NCBI GenBank assembly: GCA_010405405.1
Contig: MU004234.1
Span: 2,523,988-2,587,987, forward strand
Origin: Microthyrium microscopicum
Lineage: Eukaryota > Ascomycota > Dothideomycetes > Microthyriales > Microthyriaceae
DNA: 64,000 nucleotides
Direction: 5' to 3'
A program made the position numbers and the translations under genes. The notes under the pieces were generated by a model. The model ran no database searches and was not told where the DNA came from. It saw only the letters and a program-made list of their open reading frames with translations. Below, piece after piece: positions 26,094 through 38,242 of this stretch; the stretch's first letter is position 1, and the number at the start of each line of letters is the position of its first letter.

Positions 26094-29000
26094 GTCGATT
26101 TGGATGGTTTACGGAACACGCCGTAATTAGGTAGATGTATGGGACGAGATAGGCGTTATAGTGCAAATTTATAGGGCGCCGCCTAGTTATAGCCTATTAG
26201 CAACTCTTAAAAACTATTCTTTCTATATACTATATTTTAGGTTACTTTTAAAGCTATGCTAGTAATGTAAATAGTAGAATAGTAGTATTTAATTACTACT
26301 TATTTATTACTTTATAATGTCTTAAAATAGTAGTATTCCTACTAGTTAATAGCGTTTAAAGCTCTTTAATAATAATTATATCTTAATAGAGCTAATTAGG
26401 CTATAATCTTAAGTTAGGTTCCTAAAGATATTAAAGCTAAAGTGAGTAGAAGAATAGTATTCCTACTAGTAAAGTTAAAGATCTAGAGTTAAAGATATTA
26501 AATAGCATAGAATTATTAACGCTAAGAGCTATTTTATTAGTAATTAGATCTAATAATAGTAAAGAAACTAAAAATCTAGTACTAGCGACGCTAATAGGGT
26601 ATCGTTTTAAAGTTAATAAAGAAGTAAGAGTAATAACTATAAGATATTCTATTAATCTAGTCTAAAATTATTAAAATATACTTATTTAACGTTATTTTAT
26701 CTTTAATAATTCCTTAATATTTTCTATATAACTTCTTACTACTATTTTAGTACTAAAATACTTCTTAATACTATAGTTTATACTTATTAGGTCCTTAGTC
26801 CTATCTAATCCTTAAATTGCTATATCTTAACGCGTATTATAAGTAAATACTATATACTAGTACCTAAAAAGGCTATAAGATAGTTATTTAAGATCTATAT
26901 AGATATAGGTAGAATTTCTTTACTAAAAATGCCTATACTAGCCCTAAAGGCTCTAGCTATATCTTTTTATCTTAGGGATTTAATTCCTATATCTTATATT
27001 AAGCCTACGCTATTACCTATTCTTTATAGTAAAGTTAATATAAATACTATTATTTTTAATTATTTACTAATACTATTAGCTTCTTAGATTTAACTAAATA
27101 AGTATTCTTTATAATAAAATAGTAAGACTTAAGATATCTTAGAATACGCTACTAATAGATTATATCTTTAAAATATTAATATTACTTAACCTCCTTTAGT
27201 TAAAGTAACCTAAAATATTCCTAATACTACTTAGGATATTATTTATAAATATTAATATAGCCTAAACTATATCTAAGAAATATATTTACTTAGAACTAGT
27301 ACTTAAAATATTATAATAGATAGTGCTTAGTATCTTAAAATATTTTTACTTAATTTTAGTGCCTTAGTTTTCTAGATTAACTCTACGCTATTAGCTTTAC
27401 TAGTATCTAAATTCCCTCCTAAAATTACTATTATTATAAAGATTTAAAAGTAAGAAATACCTACTATTAAGAATAAATTTAATTATTTTTACTAAAGCCT
27501 AGTTAACGCCTTTAAAAAGACTTAGGAATAGCTTAATTTACGCTTAAAAGAGTAAGGAATAATATTTAGTTCTACTATCTTAATATAAACGTTTTTAAAG
27601 TAATAGATAAAGAAAAGTACTTAAGATCTTTAGTATAGCTTTAGTATTAATTTAGGCTTAAGTAATAAAGAGCTTAATAGTATTCTTACTCTAATCTAGC
27701 GCTAAATTACTTACTAGTACTAGTCTAATTTCTATAAGAACTCTTAATGCGTTAGTAATTCTAAATAGAAGGTTTTATTTAGTATTATTAAGCTTAAATA
27801 ACCTCCTCTAGCGTTAGTAATAGTAGCTAAGATGCTTAAATAGGCGAATTTACGTTATAAAGAATACTAACGCTATATAAATTCTACCTTAGAATTTGTT
27901 ATATTATTAAGCAAATAGCTATATTAGGATAATTACTATCTAAATTACCTTAATAGTAGTTATTACTAGATTAATTCTCGTAGTAAATATATCTTCCTAA
28001 TAGCTATAATGTTAAACGAGTAGGCCTAAAAGATAGCCTCTAATAAGGCTAGAATTAAAGCATTACCTAAAATTATAATATTAAACCTATTAGAAGCTAT
28101 AGCTATTTAAAGAGCTTGTTATTAAACTATAACTATAATAATAATAATAGCATTAAATTCTACTTTATAACCTATTTATATTAATATTTACTACGATTAA
28201 GAGAGCTTAAACTTACTTAGTAGAGCCTCTAGTAGGGTCTAGAGTAGCTAGAACTAGCGTATGCGCTTAGGCTCTTTACTACGTTGTAGTAGATTACCTA
28301 TAGCTTTAGGTTTAATTCTTAAGCTATTGTTAGTCTAAAAATATTATCTAGAGGAAGAATTTAATATATTTAATAGCTAGTATAATATTAATTTAGGGTT
28401 CTAATAGTATTTAGTGTTTTTAGCTATTATTAAGGCTCTTTAGGATAAAGGATATTATTTAGGTTATATAGTAGGTAAAGATTATACTTAGTTTAAGTAC
28501 CTTTTAATAGGAGCTATAATATAGGATTTTAATGATATAATCTAACTTTATAAGGAATTTATTACTAATTTTCGTTAGTACTATATATATTAAATTTCTC
28601 TTCTTAATAATACTAGTTCTAAGTAGAATAGGTAAGATTTATAGTAGTAGTAGTTTAATATTAAATTCTTATTATAGTATAAAGAAGTTAGAATTAGAAG
28701 TAATAATTAAAGCTATTTCCTAGATATTCTTATATAACCCTAGGCCCTACTAGGTCTAAATAATATAACTACTATATTAAATATATTTTATAGCTTAATT
28801 CCTATTTGCTACTTCCTTACTTAAAACCTTTATTCCTATACTTAAAAACTATTTAAACGATATAGATTTTTTATAAGAATACTACTAAGTGTTGTTACCC
28901 TTAAGCTAAGCCTTTAAATTACTAAAGAACAAAGAACTCCTTAATAGGGTTAAAATCTAGGCAGTAAGGTAGTAAGAATTCTAATTATACCTCTATAGTC

Positions 29001-30037
29001 TTAAATATCTTATAGACCTCTTTACTATAATAAAAGGACGTATTATCTATAATAATAATACTTTAAAGAAGAGGATAAGGCTAATAGATATCTAGAAGCT
29101 TATTCTTATACTACTAAGTAAAACTATTACTATTACTATTAGCTTTATAGATATCTACTAATAGGATACTATTTATACTATATACTAGTAAGATATTATA
29201 CTATTTAGTATAGTTACTAATATTCTTTAATTTTTACTTATCTAACGCTAAAAAGCTCTTAATATTTAGTTTAATACCTACTTTACTCTATCTTATTATT
29301 CTTAAGACGCTAGTAATACTATATCTTACTTTATTAATAAAGATAAGCTATTTAGTAGTATATTTTAATATCTATAAGTAATATTTATAATAAGCTTTAG
29401 TAGAGCGCTAAGCTATAATAACCTTTAACTACTAAAGGTAAGAATACGCCTAAAGATTAATTAGTTTATTACTTACCTTCTTTTTAGTATAGTTATATTA
29501 ATTTAGGACTTAAGAGATAGTAGTTTAACTTAATACTACTTTATACGTATTCTAGATAAACTCTAATATCTTAATTTATATTAAATTAAGTTAATAAAGA
29601 AGATATTTAAATAATCTAACCTATATGTTAAAATCTATTACTAGTAGAGGACCTAAATATACCTTTATAGAATTAAATAAGCCTTTAATCTTTATTATTT
29701 AATACTAATATTTAATTATATTTTTATAGTATCTAATAGCTTTAGTAATAAAACTCTTATTATAGCTAAGCTTAATTATATCCTATACCTATTTTTAGCA
29801 ATACTAATTAAGATAGCGCAATATATTAAAGAGTTATTTAGTATAGTGTTAAAATACTAAAAATTAAGATATTTAATAAAGATTTAGCTTTAGGATAGAT
29901 AATATTATAATTTAGGAAGAAGATAATATTAGTAAAATTAATCTAAGAGGCTATGCCTACAAATTTATATACTAACGCACTCTTTAGATCTTCTCGCCCT
30001 CTAATTAGGCCCTAAAGCGCCATTTCATAATTTCAGG

Positions 30038-30066
30038 GGGGGGACAACATAACCTTGGCAGCACTA
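30038..30066 (-). repeat. Right terminal inverted repeat
   Basis: This is the reverse complement of the left repeat except for the outermost base (A instead of G), a G-to-A change of RIP type. It is preceded by two further G residues, so the homopolymer is 8 here against 6 on the left. TA follows. Confidence 0.88.
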
Positions 30067-30411
30067 TAGAAGGATGATTTGTACCCAATGAAGTTATGCG
30101 CTCCTGCTCCGCCACACCCTATACGACGTATAACTTACAGAGCAGATAAGCCTCCTCCCACTTTGCTTGAAACCTGTGGAGTCCTGGTAATACTGGAACG
30201 AAAGGAGAATAATAAATAAATTCATCTTGCATACAAATTTCAGATCTTGTTCCAAAATCTTATCACTGTGTATGACCTGGAATATCTTCAAAACAATCCT
30301 GATATACTCTTTTGATGCAAAGACAGCCCATATTTCATTATGATGGGAATAAAACGCCTAATATCAAAACTAGAGCGGCCAACTAATACTCTACGGTAAT
30401 CGTCAGCCGAG
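30067..30411. other. Short gap between transposon and P450 stop
   Basis: This 345-bp stretch of normal composition holds the TA duplication and the 3' flank of the P450 gene. No gene is visible. Confidence 0.5.
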
Positions 30412-32164
30412 CTACCAGCCCTCAACATTTCTCATTCGAACAGCCATATCTTTCTTTGGCTTGCTTGTGATTCCACCACCAATTTCCAGCACATAGTCCT
30501 TATTTCCAAATTCAATCTCAAAGCGACCCACCCAAGTCGCCAATAAACACGCAAACTCCGCCTTTGCAAAGTCTCGCCCAATGCACCCGCGTGGACCATC
30601 CAAGAACGTCAAGAAGCTGTAATGGCTGTCTGCACCACCTGTTTTGGCTCGGCCAGGACCCATCCAGCGATCTGGGTTGAATATCTTCGCATCTGGACCC
30701 CATAGTTCTTCGTTGACGTTTACGCTCCACGGACAGACGACGACTGCTGTGTCCTTTGGTATGAAATGGCCTAAAATCGTGTCGTCTTCTTTCGCGATCC
30801 GGATTGTTAGTGGCACGGATGGGTAGACGCGCAGCACTTCATTGCACACGGCATTGAGATAGGGGAGTTTGTCGATGGAGGCGGATGTGATCGTGCTCTC
30901 CGGGTCAGAAAGTGATGGCAAGTTGGCGCGGATTTCCTCGCGCAGGCGCGATTGGACTTCGGGGTGTTGGCAGAGATGGTAGCAGGCCCAAGCCATGGCT
31001 GAAGCGGTGGTTTCGTGGCCGGCAGCAAGGAATGTCATAAGTTGGTTGGCGAGATCCTCATCGCTAAAACCGCCAGACTCGATGGCGACGGAGAGAATGT
31101 CAGTGCCTGTAGAGCCTTTTTCGAGTGCAGCGCGCTTTTGTGCAATGAGCTCGAAGGAGATCTTGCGGATGGTGTGACGGGCGGCGATGATGTCTTGGTT
31201 TCGCTTGAGAGGCAGTCTTGTTGTCAGCCAAGTGGGTAGGAAGAAGCCCATCAATTGGGCTACACGATTTCCACCGCCAATGTTGAACACATGTCGGTAG
31301 CAAGTGTTTAGCTCGCCACTTGGATCTTTGATAACGTTGAAGTCGTGGCCCATACCAGCAACGCCGATGATGTCTAGCGTGACGCGACTGGCCCAGTCAT
31401 TGATATCTATCAAACATCCATCCTTGGAATCCTCACCGGTTTGGTTGTTATCAATATGTTTACTCATGGCTTCTGTGACTTCTTGTCCCTTGGACCAGAA
31501 GGTTGGGTATAGTTCTTGCGCTGTCAGTTGAGAGTCTTCGGATTCTCCATGCCACTAACCTTTGATATGTCTGAAAGAAAAGGCAGGATTTAAAAGCTTG
31601 CGCTGCCTTCTATGTTCATCGCCTTCAGCAAACAAGATCCCGTTCCCAAGCAGCCGGCCTATGGTCAACCGGAAGAAGCTAGGCTTGATGAATTGATAGC
31701 TCTTGGTTGACAAGACCTCTTGGAGTGCTTTCGGGGATGTGAGGAGAACACGCTGCGAGTTGAAGATGTGGTTGTATCTCATGATACCATTATTGGGAAC
31801 TTCATCAGCCCATCTTGCCATAGGTGCACCAGAAGGCTCTCTCATAATAGTTGGGAAATGCCCAAAAAGCAGATTGCCACCCTGTTTTAATTGTCAGTAT
31901 TGTCTAGAAATATATCGCAATTGGTGACCATACCTTAGGTGCTGGGAGATTTCGCAAGGGGCTTAAGAAGAAGGGATAGACGAAAGCTTTGAACGCAAAT
32001 AATACAGGCATTGAAAGTACATATAGTATTAAGAAAGCACGAAACCAACTGCTAACAGATCCCGACTGCAGCGCGATACCTGGCAAGAAACCGCGACTCT
32101 GCAAAAAAGATAGAGCACCGCATATGTAGAATAGCTGCGCGTACGTTATCGACAAGTAACCCAT
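30412..32164 (-). CDS. Cytochrome P450 monooxygenase
   Basis: There are three exons: 32,164-31,934, 31,881-31,560 and 31,520-30,412, giving 553 aa. An N-terminal membrane anchor (FLILYVLSMPVLFAFKAFVY) precedes a proline hinge (LRNLPAPKGG). Diagnostic motifs are the I-helix AGHETT (near 350), ExxR in NEVLR (near 412), FNPDRW, and the haem loop FLDGPRGCIGRDFA with ligand Cys497. It is a class II, ER-bound monooxygenase needing P450 reductase. The CYP family cannot be named from sequence reading alone. The second intron is only 39 nt. Its 3' end faces the DNA transposon. With the nearby regulator, EXPERA protein and hydrolase it could belong to a small metabolic cluster. Confidence 0.93.
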
Positions 32165-32469
32165 CTTGACTGTATGCTGCGCGACTTTTCTGAGCCCGAG
32201 GAAAGGTAATAAGAAAGGTGAAATCTTCAGAGATGCAGGTCGGCGAGAGGAAGTGATGTTCCAGTAAAGCAGATTGGGCTAACTTCTAATCAAGGTTGAG
32301 ATGGAGATAGTGTTGAAGTCATTGAACAGGGCGGCCAGGCTTCAGCACGTACGAAGTATGTGGATCATGAATGCTTCTACCTATGCATATTCCCGCCCCC
32401 CAAATGAGAAGGCAACTTCCGTCGGCGTTTAAGAAGGCCCGCTGAACGCTGAGGAATAGGGAGCTGCTG

Positions 32470-32496
32470 ATTTGTCCAATTTGTCCAATTTGTTTC
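32470..32496. repeat. 9-bp tandem repeat, three units
   Basis: There are three consecutive units of ATTTGTCCA, the last degenerate, about 300 bp upstream of the P450 start. Confidence 0.7.
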
Positions 32497-33889
32497 TTCT
32501 GTTGCAGCCTTTCATCAAAAGCAACCCCGGCGGACTTCGGTCAAACTGATCAAGCCGCTGGTTTTAAACCTCTAAGCGAGGTGGAATGACGCGCATGTAG
32601 AAATGTGGCGTAGAAACAGAGTTGAGCCACTCCAGTCTTCCAAGGTTCCCGTCGCGTGGAGATGCGCCACGTTTATAGATCGGATCCAGGGCAGTCGCGT
32701 GGGGACATTGCAACTTCAACTTCAACACCATTCTATCCTCATCCTACCACCCCGTGTCTTTCACCACTCCAATCTGTAGTTCATTTCCAGTAGTCTGTGA
32801 AATCGAGCATAATCCATGATCTTGAAACGCAAGTGTATGTCGACAGAACCAGTCGCTTGATGAAAGCAGATTGTAAGCCGTAGCATACAGCGGGACCATT
32901 GATTAACTTCATCATTGTCTCCATTAGCATGACCAAAAAGCATATCCAGAGAGTATGCATATTGTGTTAAAGAGCTAGGAATGGCGGAAAACAAGCAGGA
33001 TTGATCATTTCGCCTCAACCTGGGAGCGAACTACTTCCAACACTACGTCGTCTGATTCGGTTCCTCTGCAACCCCAAAGGAGAAGAGTACTGGCCTATTC
33101 CAGAAACGAATCAGTCAGATGCTTCTTCTCCGTAATCAGCAGCTGGATATCAGGCCACAGAACTATTATCTTGAGGCCGGATTGAGGCATTCATCATACG
33201 AAAGCCTCCTACTGCAAGCTTCTGTGCGCTATGCCATCACCTATGAGGCTCACGCACGTTGCTGCAGTAATAGAAGTCTGGAGACCCTGCCACTCACTTC
33301 TGACATCCTTCAAACAGATTTCATTGTCACTTCTCATCATGAGCACACCGAAGTAAGCTCTGGGCAAGGGGTCAATTTTGACCTTGTCCTGGTGATTCAT
33401 TCCGCAATGGGCAGATTGTGCGCCAAATGCTCCTTGAAGCGTGATGAAGATGTTACCGGTATTTGATCTGTTGGAGAAGATCCAATGACTGGAGATGACC
33501 GCACATGCACTTTTCCAAGTCACATTGGAGACGATGCAAACCTGCACCATGGGTATAAAACCTAGACATGCATCCTTCAAAGTACCGCACCCACACATCG
33601 ATCCAGCTAAACGACCACTTGAGCGTCAATCAAAGCCATATTATATAGCCATTCTCAACAGTGTAAGTCAACGGTTAGGACACCGTGCAATCATTGATAT
33701 ACCCAAGTGGGTCGGTCTTAACACGTCGAGGGGTTCCTTCCATACTCGTTGAGAACCGCAACTTCCTAACACTCGAACACGTCGTAGACAGCAGGTGCGT
33801 TCGGAAGTCACTACTTCCTGCTTCTTTCGTACCTTCCCAGCAGCAGTTACCTCTTTCCACCTCTGTCACTTTGTGTCAGTCATTGGGCC

Positions 33890-34066
33890 CACAGAACTCT
33901 TTGATCTTCTTTCAAAATCCTCTTGACCTCATCTCAACCATCCCACTTCCTCCTCTCACACCAACCTTTTCTCTATCCGCTGCTACACCATATCCGACCC
34001 GCAACACACATTCTCTCTTCTCCATCATAAATCTTTCTTATCATACCATTCACCTGAACAGTCACG
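33890..34066 (+). promoter_or_regulatory. Pyrimidine-rich core promoter / 5' leader
   Basis: The 180 bp before the ATG at 34,067 are strongly C+T rich on the coding strand, with CTCTCTTCTCC and similar tracts and a CACGATG start context. CT-rich leaders of this kind mark transcription start regions in filamentous fungi. Confidence 0.5.
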
Positions 34067-35478
34067 ATGCCACTATATCGCGAGCTCGCACGTGAAGCCA
34101 AGGAGCAAAATCTCAAAAGCAATTGGAACAAGAAGCCTTACCATACAGCTAAGTGCGAGGAATGTGGTAAACCAAACCTGGACGAGCTATTTGTTTGCAA
34201 TTTCTGTGTCCACAAAGTCTGCACACCCTGTTACGAAAATCACGACGCGCTCTACGACTCTCAGGATGAGGAGGCGGGCGACACTTTTGAACGAGATCTT
34301 TCACACATAGGCTGCCCAGATCTCCTGAGTGGTGCTCCCAACGGGCAGACTACTACCGCGCGCCCGCAGCCTCCAAAGCCTCCGAAGAAAAAGCGCGCTG
34401 CGCCGAGGAAGAAAGCTGCCAAACCGACTCAGCCAGCTGATACTACAAATGGGGCACAGGCTGCAAGCAGTGCTACTCATGCCAGTGTAAGTAATCTCAG
34501 TTCATCTCAAGATCTCTAGACTGACAAGCTGTAGCCGTCAGGTAGCTATCAGAATGGCTTCAACGCCATCAACACGTCAACCGCGCGGTATATGGGCTAC
34601 AATCCAAGCTCGGATCCATTTCCATCCAGCCCAGCCCCATCCGTCCAGCGATTGATTCAGCCAGCACAGCTTCAACAGACTAGAGAGCTGGTATCAAGCC
34701 TGGTTCAAGAGCAGCATACCTCTGAAGATCAGAGCTTGAGCACATCAGTTAGCTCTGCCCACGGTTCAGCCCGCGGTAGCTACATCCAGATTGAAAAAAG
34801 CGTTGCGACATTTGAAATTGTTCTGGTCAAGAACTACCTTCGTGCCCAAATAGAGCCAGCTGAAATCTGTTTTTACCCTGACCTTCCCTCTGAGACAGCA
34901 TCAATGCTCAGTCCACCTATATTTGCAATTCTTGATCCTTACAATGGCAACGTTGAGCAGTAAGTTCTTTCCAATCATATACTGTCATCTTATTCTTACC
35001 CACTTTTCTAGTTTCAAAGCTCCACAGCCTCTCCTTCCTGATATTCACCAGGACCTCCAGTTCACTGCCGAATCCGGTGGGGTCTTCCAGACTGTGGTTG
35101 AACAGGGTTACTCTTTTGAGGCGCGGCGACACGAGTTGTTGATCTTCAAGGACCTTCCCTCGGAGACATCCACTCTTCGCAAATTCGTCGGTGGCATTCG
35201 CCTAGCCCGCCCAGTCCCTTCTACGGAGGATCCTCTGTAAGTGCTTATTCCTCCCTTTCTAGACTATCACTAATTCCTTATTTAGCTTCTATAATATGCG
35301 TCCTGGAAACGTGCCTGCCGGTGCCGCATATTCCTATATCATGGAAAGCGGCTACTTGGCAGGTGTTGTTCTGGAGGATGCGGCTGCCAGTGATGGTATG
35401 CTCGTTGATCCAGAGGAGACGGAATCAGAAAGTGATGTGGACGAGGAGCACCCTCGTAAACGGGCAAAGCTCGAATAA
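34067..35478 (+). CDS. Nuclear zinc-binding protein, unknown family
   Basis: There are four exons: 34,067-34,486, 34,535-34,959, 35,012-35,236 and 35,286-35,478 (introns 48-52 bp), giving 420 aa. Residues 30-59 hold a cysteine/histidine cluster (CEEC, CNFC, C-x2-C, H) spaced like a treble-clef or B-box-type zinc finger. A basic, proline-rich stretch (PKPPKKKRAAPRKKAAKP) follows, then a serine-rich linker. A C-terminal domain of about 200 residues starts near SYIQIEKSVATFEIVLVKNY and is not one I recognise. The extreme C-terminus HPRKRAKLE resembles a Myc-type nuclear localisation signal after an acidic stretch. DNA or chromatin binding is an inference from the basic regions. Confidence 0.82.
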
Positions 35479-35973
35479 AGGGTGGTTGCGTTATCAAGAA
35501 GGATATATCGCCTTCAATGCCCTTGTCGCTAGTAGCAAAGTAGAATTAGATCCAATGTTATATACATGTCTTATATAAATTCTTCTTTAATCCGATGTAG
35601 AATACAATGCTTGTGTGATATAGACGTATCCCATCAGGTGCGGTGGCATTTATCGCACTCGATGGGAGAACTACAAATGATCTCACGAGTCGCAGCTACC
35701 AGATTTCAAGCAGAAAAACCAGCAGATATCAGTATTTTCATCTAATTCATCCAACATTTCGTTCTAGGATTGAGTCGCAGAAGCAGAAAAGCTAGTGTCG
35801 ATTCACCCCTTACAGTAGTAGTAGGAATTCAATATTATGTCAAGTTCAGAATGAAATTAGTCGCAAGGGCGACTTTTCTACCCAAACTAATTAAATTAGA
35901 CGCTAATTGTACATGACTCCTTGCCAAATGCACCTTTCGAAAACTTGGGTATCATTATTAGGAGAGGTTCGAT
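35479..35973. other. Convergent intergenic region
   Basis: This 495-bp gap holds the 3' flanks of the zinc-protein gene and of the convergent LAMTOR1-like gene. Nothing else is seen. Confidence 0.45.
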
Positions 35974-36744
35974 TCAAGCAACAATAGGAGATCGAACAGC
36001 TGGAGAGGACGGCCCAGCTTCTGAGGCTGGCATATCGCACCAAGGCGTTTCAAGATGAGGAGAAGGTAATAGAGGATTTGAGGCTTCCTTGACTTGCTCG
36101 CTTCGCTCGGCCTGCTCGGCCTCATGGATGGTTGAAGGGGGTCCTTCAATTGCGTAGTTGAGTTTTGCCAGGATCTGGCCCAATCGACTCGGGTCCAACG
36201 AGTTATTCTACGACTCGTGGCTAGCGATGGGTGTATTTGCTGGCACAGGATTGGTGAGGCCGCGTCCATCTGGGTGTGGACGATCGTTGGCCATCGCATC
36301 CACGTTGACGACGCCTAGCTCTCTGAAGTTTGTGGCGATTTGGTCGGGGGATTGAGCGTTGAAGAAGACGTGGTTAAAGCGGTCGCCGTCATCGCGAGTG
36401 TGGCTATCTGGGAGGGGAAGAGGAGGTGATGCGACGTCGATGAAGCGACTGAATGTGTTAGCATTTGACTGCGATCGCAGGAGAGTGGACTTACCTGGTG
36501 GTCTCCGTTACCAAGCGCTCGAGATTCTCGCTTCGCTGTCTGAGGATATCGGGGTCTATGGAGGGAGTGTGATTGTTGTTGGCGGTCCCGTAAGACATTG
36601 CGGCCGGATCTGCGAGTAGATTTTGTGATTCGTTGACCTAATTGAAAAAAAAGGGTGAGTTCATATGTTGCCTCGAGGATGCTTGGAACTCACATCGTCG
36701 TCGCTGCCATGGCCAAGGCCAAAGCACGAAAGGCAGGCGCCCAT
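35974..36744 (-). CDS. LAMTOR1/Meh1-like lipidated protein, in-frame TAG
   Basis: Exons are 36,744-36,694, 36,637-36,495 and from 36,448. The start MGACLSC gives Gly2 for myristoylation and Cys4/Cys7 for palmitoylation. Then come NESQNLLADP, YGT, and a helix DPDILRQRSENLERLV leading into TTSRFIDVASP. This order is that of LAMTOR1 (p18) and yeast Meh1/Ego1, the lipid anchor of the vacuolar scaffold that recruits Rag GTPases to TORC1. The frame meets TAG at 36,210-36,208 after 144 residues. It then stays open for 77 more codons to TGA at 35,974, including DPSRLGQILAKLNYAIE. A 39-nt in-frame intron ending at that TAG (donor GTGCCA, weak) would remove the stop. Otherwise it is truncation or readthrough. 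Confidence 0.68.
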
Positions 36745-38242
36745 TTCGAGATGCAGCATGGAAGTTTGGCTCGCCTCAGCACTTGAGGGACGATGCTCTA
36801 TCGATGGGAGGTACAATCGCAAAATCGTAGCGTTGTGGTAGAGGAGGGGATAGCATTGGTCTGTGCGGCCATTCAATTATCGAGGAGAAAAAACACATGC
36901 ATGATGGTCCCATACCACTACCAACCTTTCTCAGTATCAGAACCTTATATACCTCATCATTGAATTCACGTACTCTGTACTCTGTTTGATAATCATTCGG
37001 TCTCCTATACGTTCAACGACCCTCTGCTTACGAAATGTTCATTTGCGAAAGGTGCCATCGGCGGATGGAGCAGTGATCTTGATTCTTGACCAGAGCATGC
37101 TGATTGAGAAAGCAAATATACGAGAACTTTCACACCTCTAGTATTCTTGTATTGCCAGTTTTTGATCGACTTTTACCTCGTGATGTTGTGCTACACCTTC
37201 TAGTATCAATCTAACTGGAACTCTGAAGGTTGGAGTGGCTAGAGTAACAGCGGCCATCAGTGTGCACCTGATAACCATCTATTTACTGCCAAACTTTCAT
37301 TCTCGCATCAACCAAGAACTCAGATCACTAAACAGCTTGATCCTAGCAACGGATCATCTAGGAAAGATCATCTTGTGTTGTGGTGTTGCAGAGCAATGAG
37401 CTAAACTAACGCATTGCAGATTCCTATTGAACTTCATCAAAGTTATCGCCCAACTTCATCCATTGTCAAATTTCCTGGAAAGGTAGTTACGCGTCAATTT
37501 GCCGAAACATCCTTCTTCTTAAGCACTTGGCGCTACCTCATTTGGCTATCATAAAACCGCTATGAGCATTTTTGCCTCCTCGACACGTCGCCATGTACAT
37601 TCCTCGGATACCCGCCGTTGAGCCAAGATCCGAACATGACGGTGTTTCACTATCTAAGATCTATCTAGGCTAAGTGTAGCATAGATCGGATTGGCAGATC
37701 ACTAAGGCATAGAATGGAATCGAGCTGCATACTTCCAGTCTTGTGTCAACCAGATTTGATGGCTATTACCTTACCTTTGCTCACATTTCCAACATGGCAC
37801 GATATCTGTCTAGGAGACTTGATCAGTAACACCAGTCAAGGAATATCAAAGGCATTTGAAGCTTTTGAATTGGTTCTTCCCTTCGGTGGTTCAAGGTTTC
37901 GAGTAAAGAATGAGTGTGGCTCGACGAGATAGTATGCAAGCAAGGGATCTGACGCAGGTACGAGCAAAGAATGTCGCATTTACAACCTCCTTTCGCTTTG
38001 GCCGGCATTATGGAGGTAATGCTTAGAGAAAAACCACCTTTTCCATCGCCACTTTCTAATTGCTCCATTCAGTCCAGCCCTGCAAGGGAATTCCTCGTGT
38101 AGGACGTCACTCCTTTTTGGCTGGTGGTTGGTTTCTCGTACTGTTGATCATATAAGATGGATGTCTTTCGTTAGAAGACAGGTAAGAAACTTCAAGATTC
38201 ATTCGTTGTGATTCAAGACGCCTCTCTTTGGGATCCGACATT
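36745..38242. other. Intergenic region
   Basis: This 1.5-kb gap lies between the divergent LAMTOR1-like gene and the glycoprotein gene. The short frames at 37,714-37,932 (+) and 37,823-38,068 (-) overlap on opposite strands and look random. No RNA gene was recognised. Confidence 0.45.

Larger units (their letters stand above)
26065..30066. mobile_element. RIP-degraded DNA transposon with TA duplication
   Basis: The 4,002-bp element has 29-bp terminal inverted repeats starting CAGTGCTGCCAAGG and flanking TA dinucleotides (26,063-26,064 and 30,067-30,068). TA target and a CAGT start suit the Tc1/mariner-pogo superfamily, though 4 kb is long for it. The outer ~95 bp on the left and ~40 bp on the right keep normal composition, while 26,160-30,025 is RIP-degraded (no useful frame, TA-rich). 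Plus-strand 27,820-28,700 reads as one frame broken mostly by TAG/TAA, perhaps the old transposase. I could not place catalytic DDE residues. It separates a Zn2Cys6 gene from a P450 gene. Confidence 0.82.
32165..34066. other. Intergenic region with two divergent promoters
   Basis: This 1.9-kb gap lies between the divergent P450 and zinc-protein genes. Short frames at 33,119-33,466 (+) and 33,209-33,598 (-) overlap each other and show no domain or exon structure. A 3 x 9-bp repeat lies at 32,470-32,496. Confidence 0.5.

Noticed and set aside
33119-33598. Overlapping 115- and 129-codon frames on opposite strands
   Set aside because: No domain, no signal peptide and no splice extension; consistent with chance.
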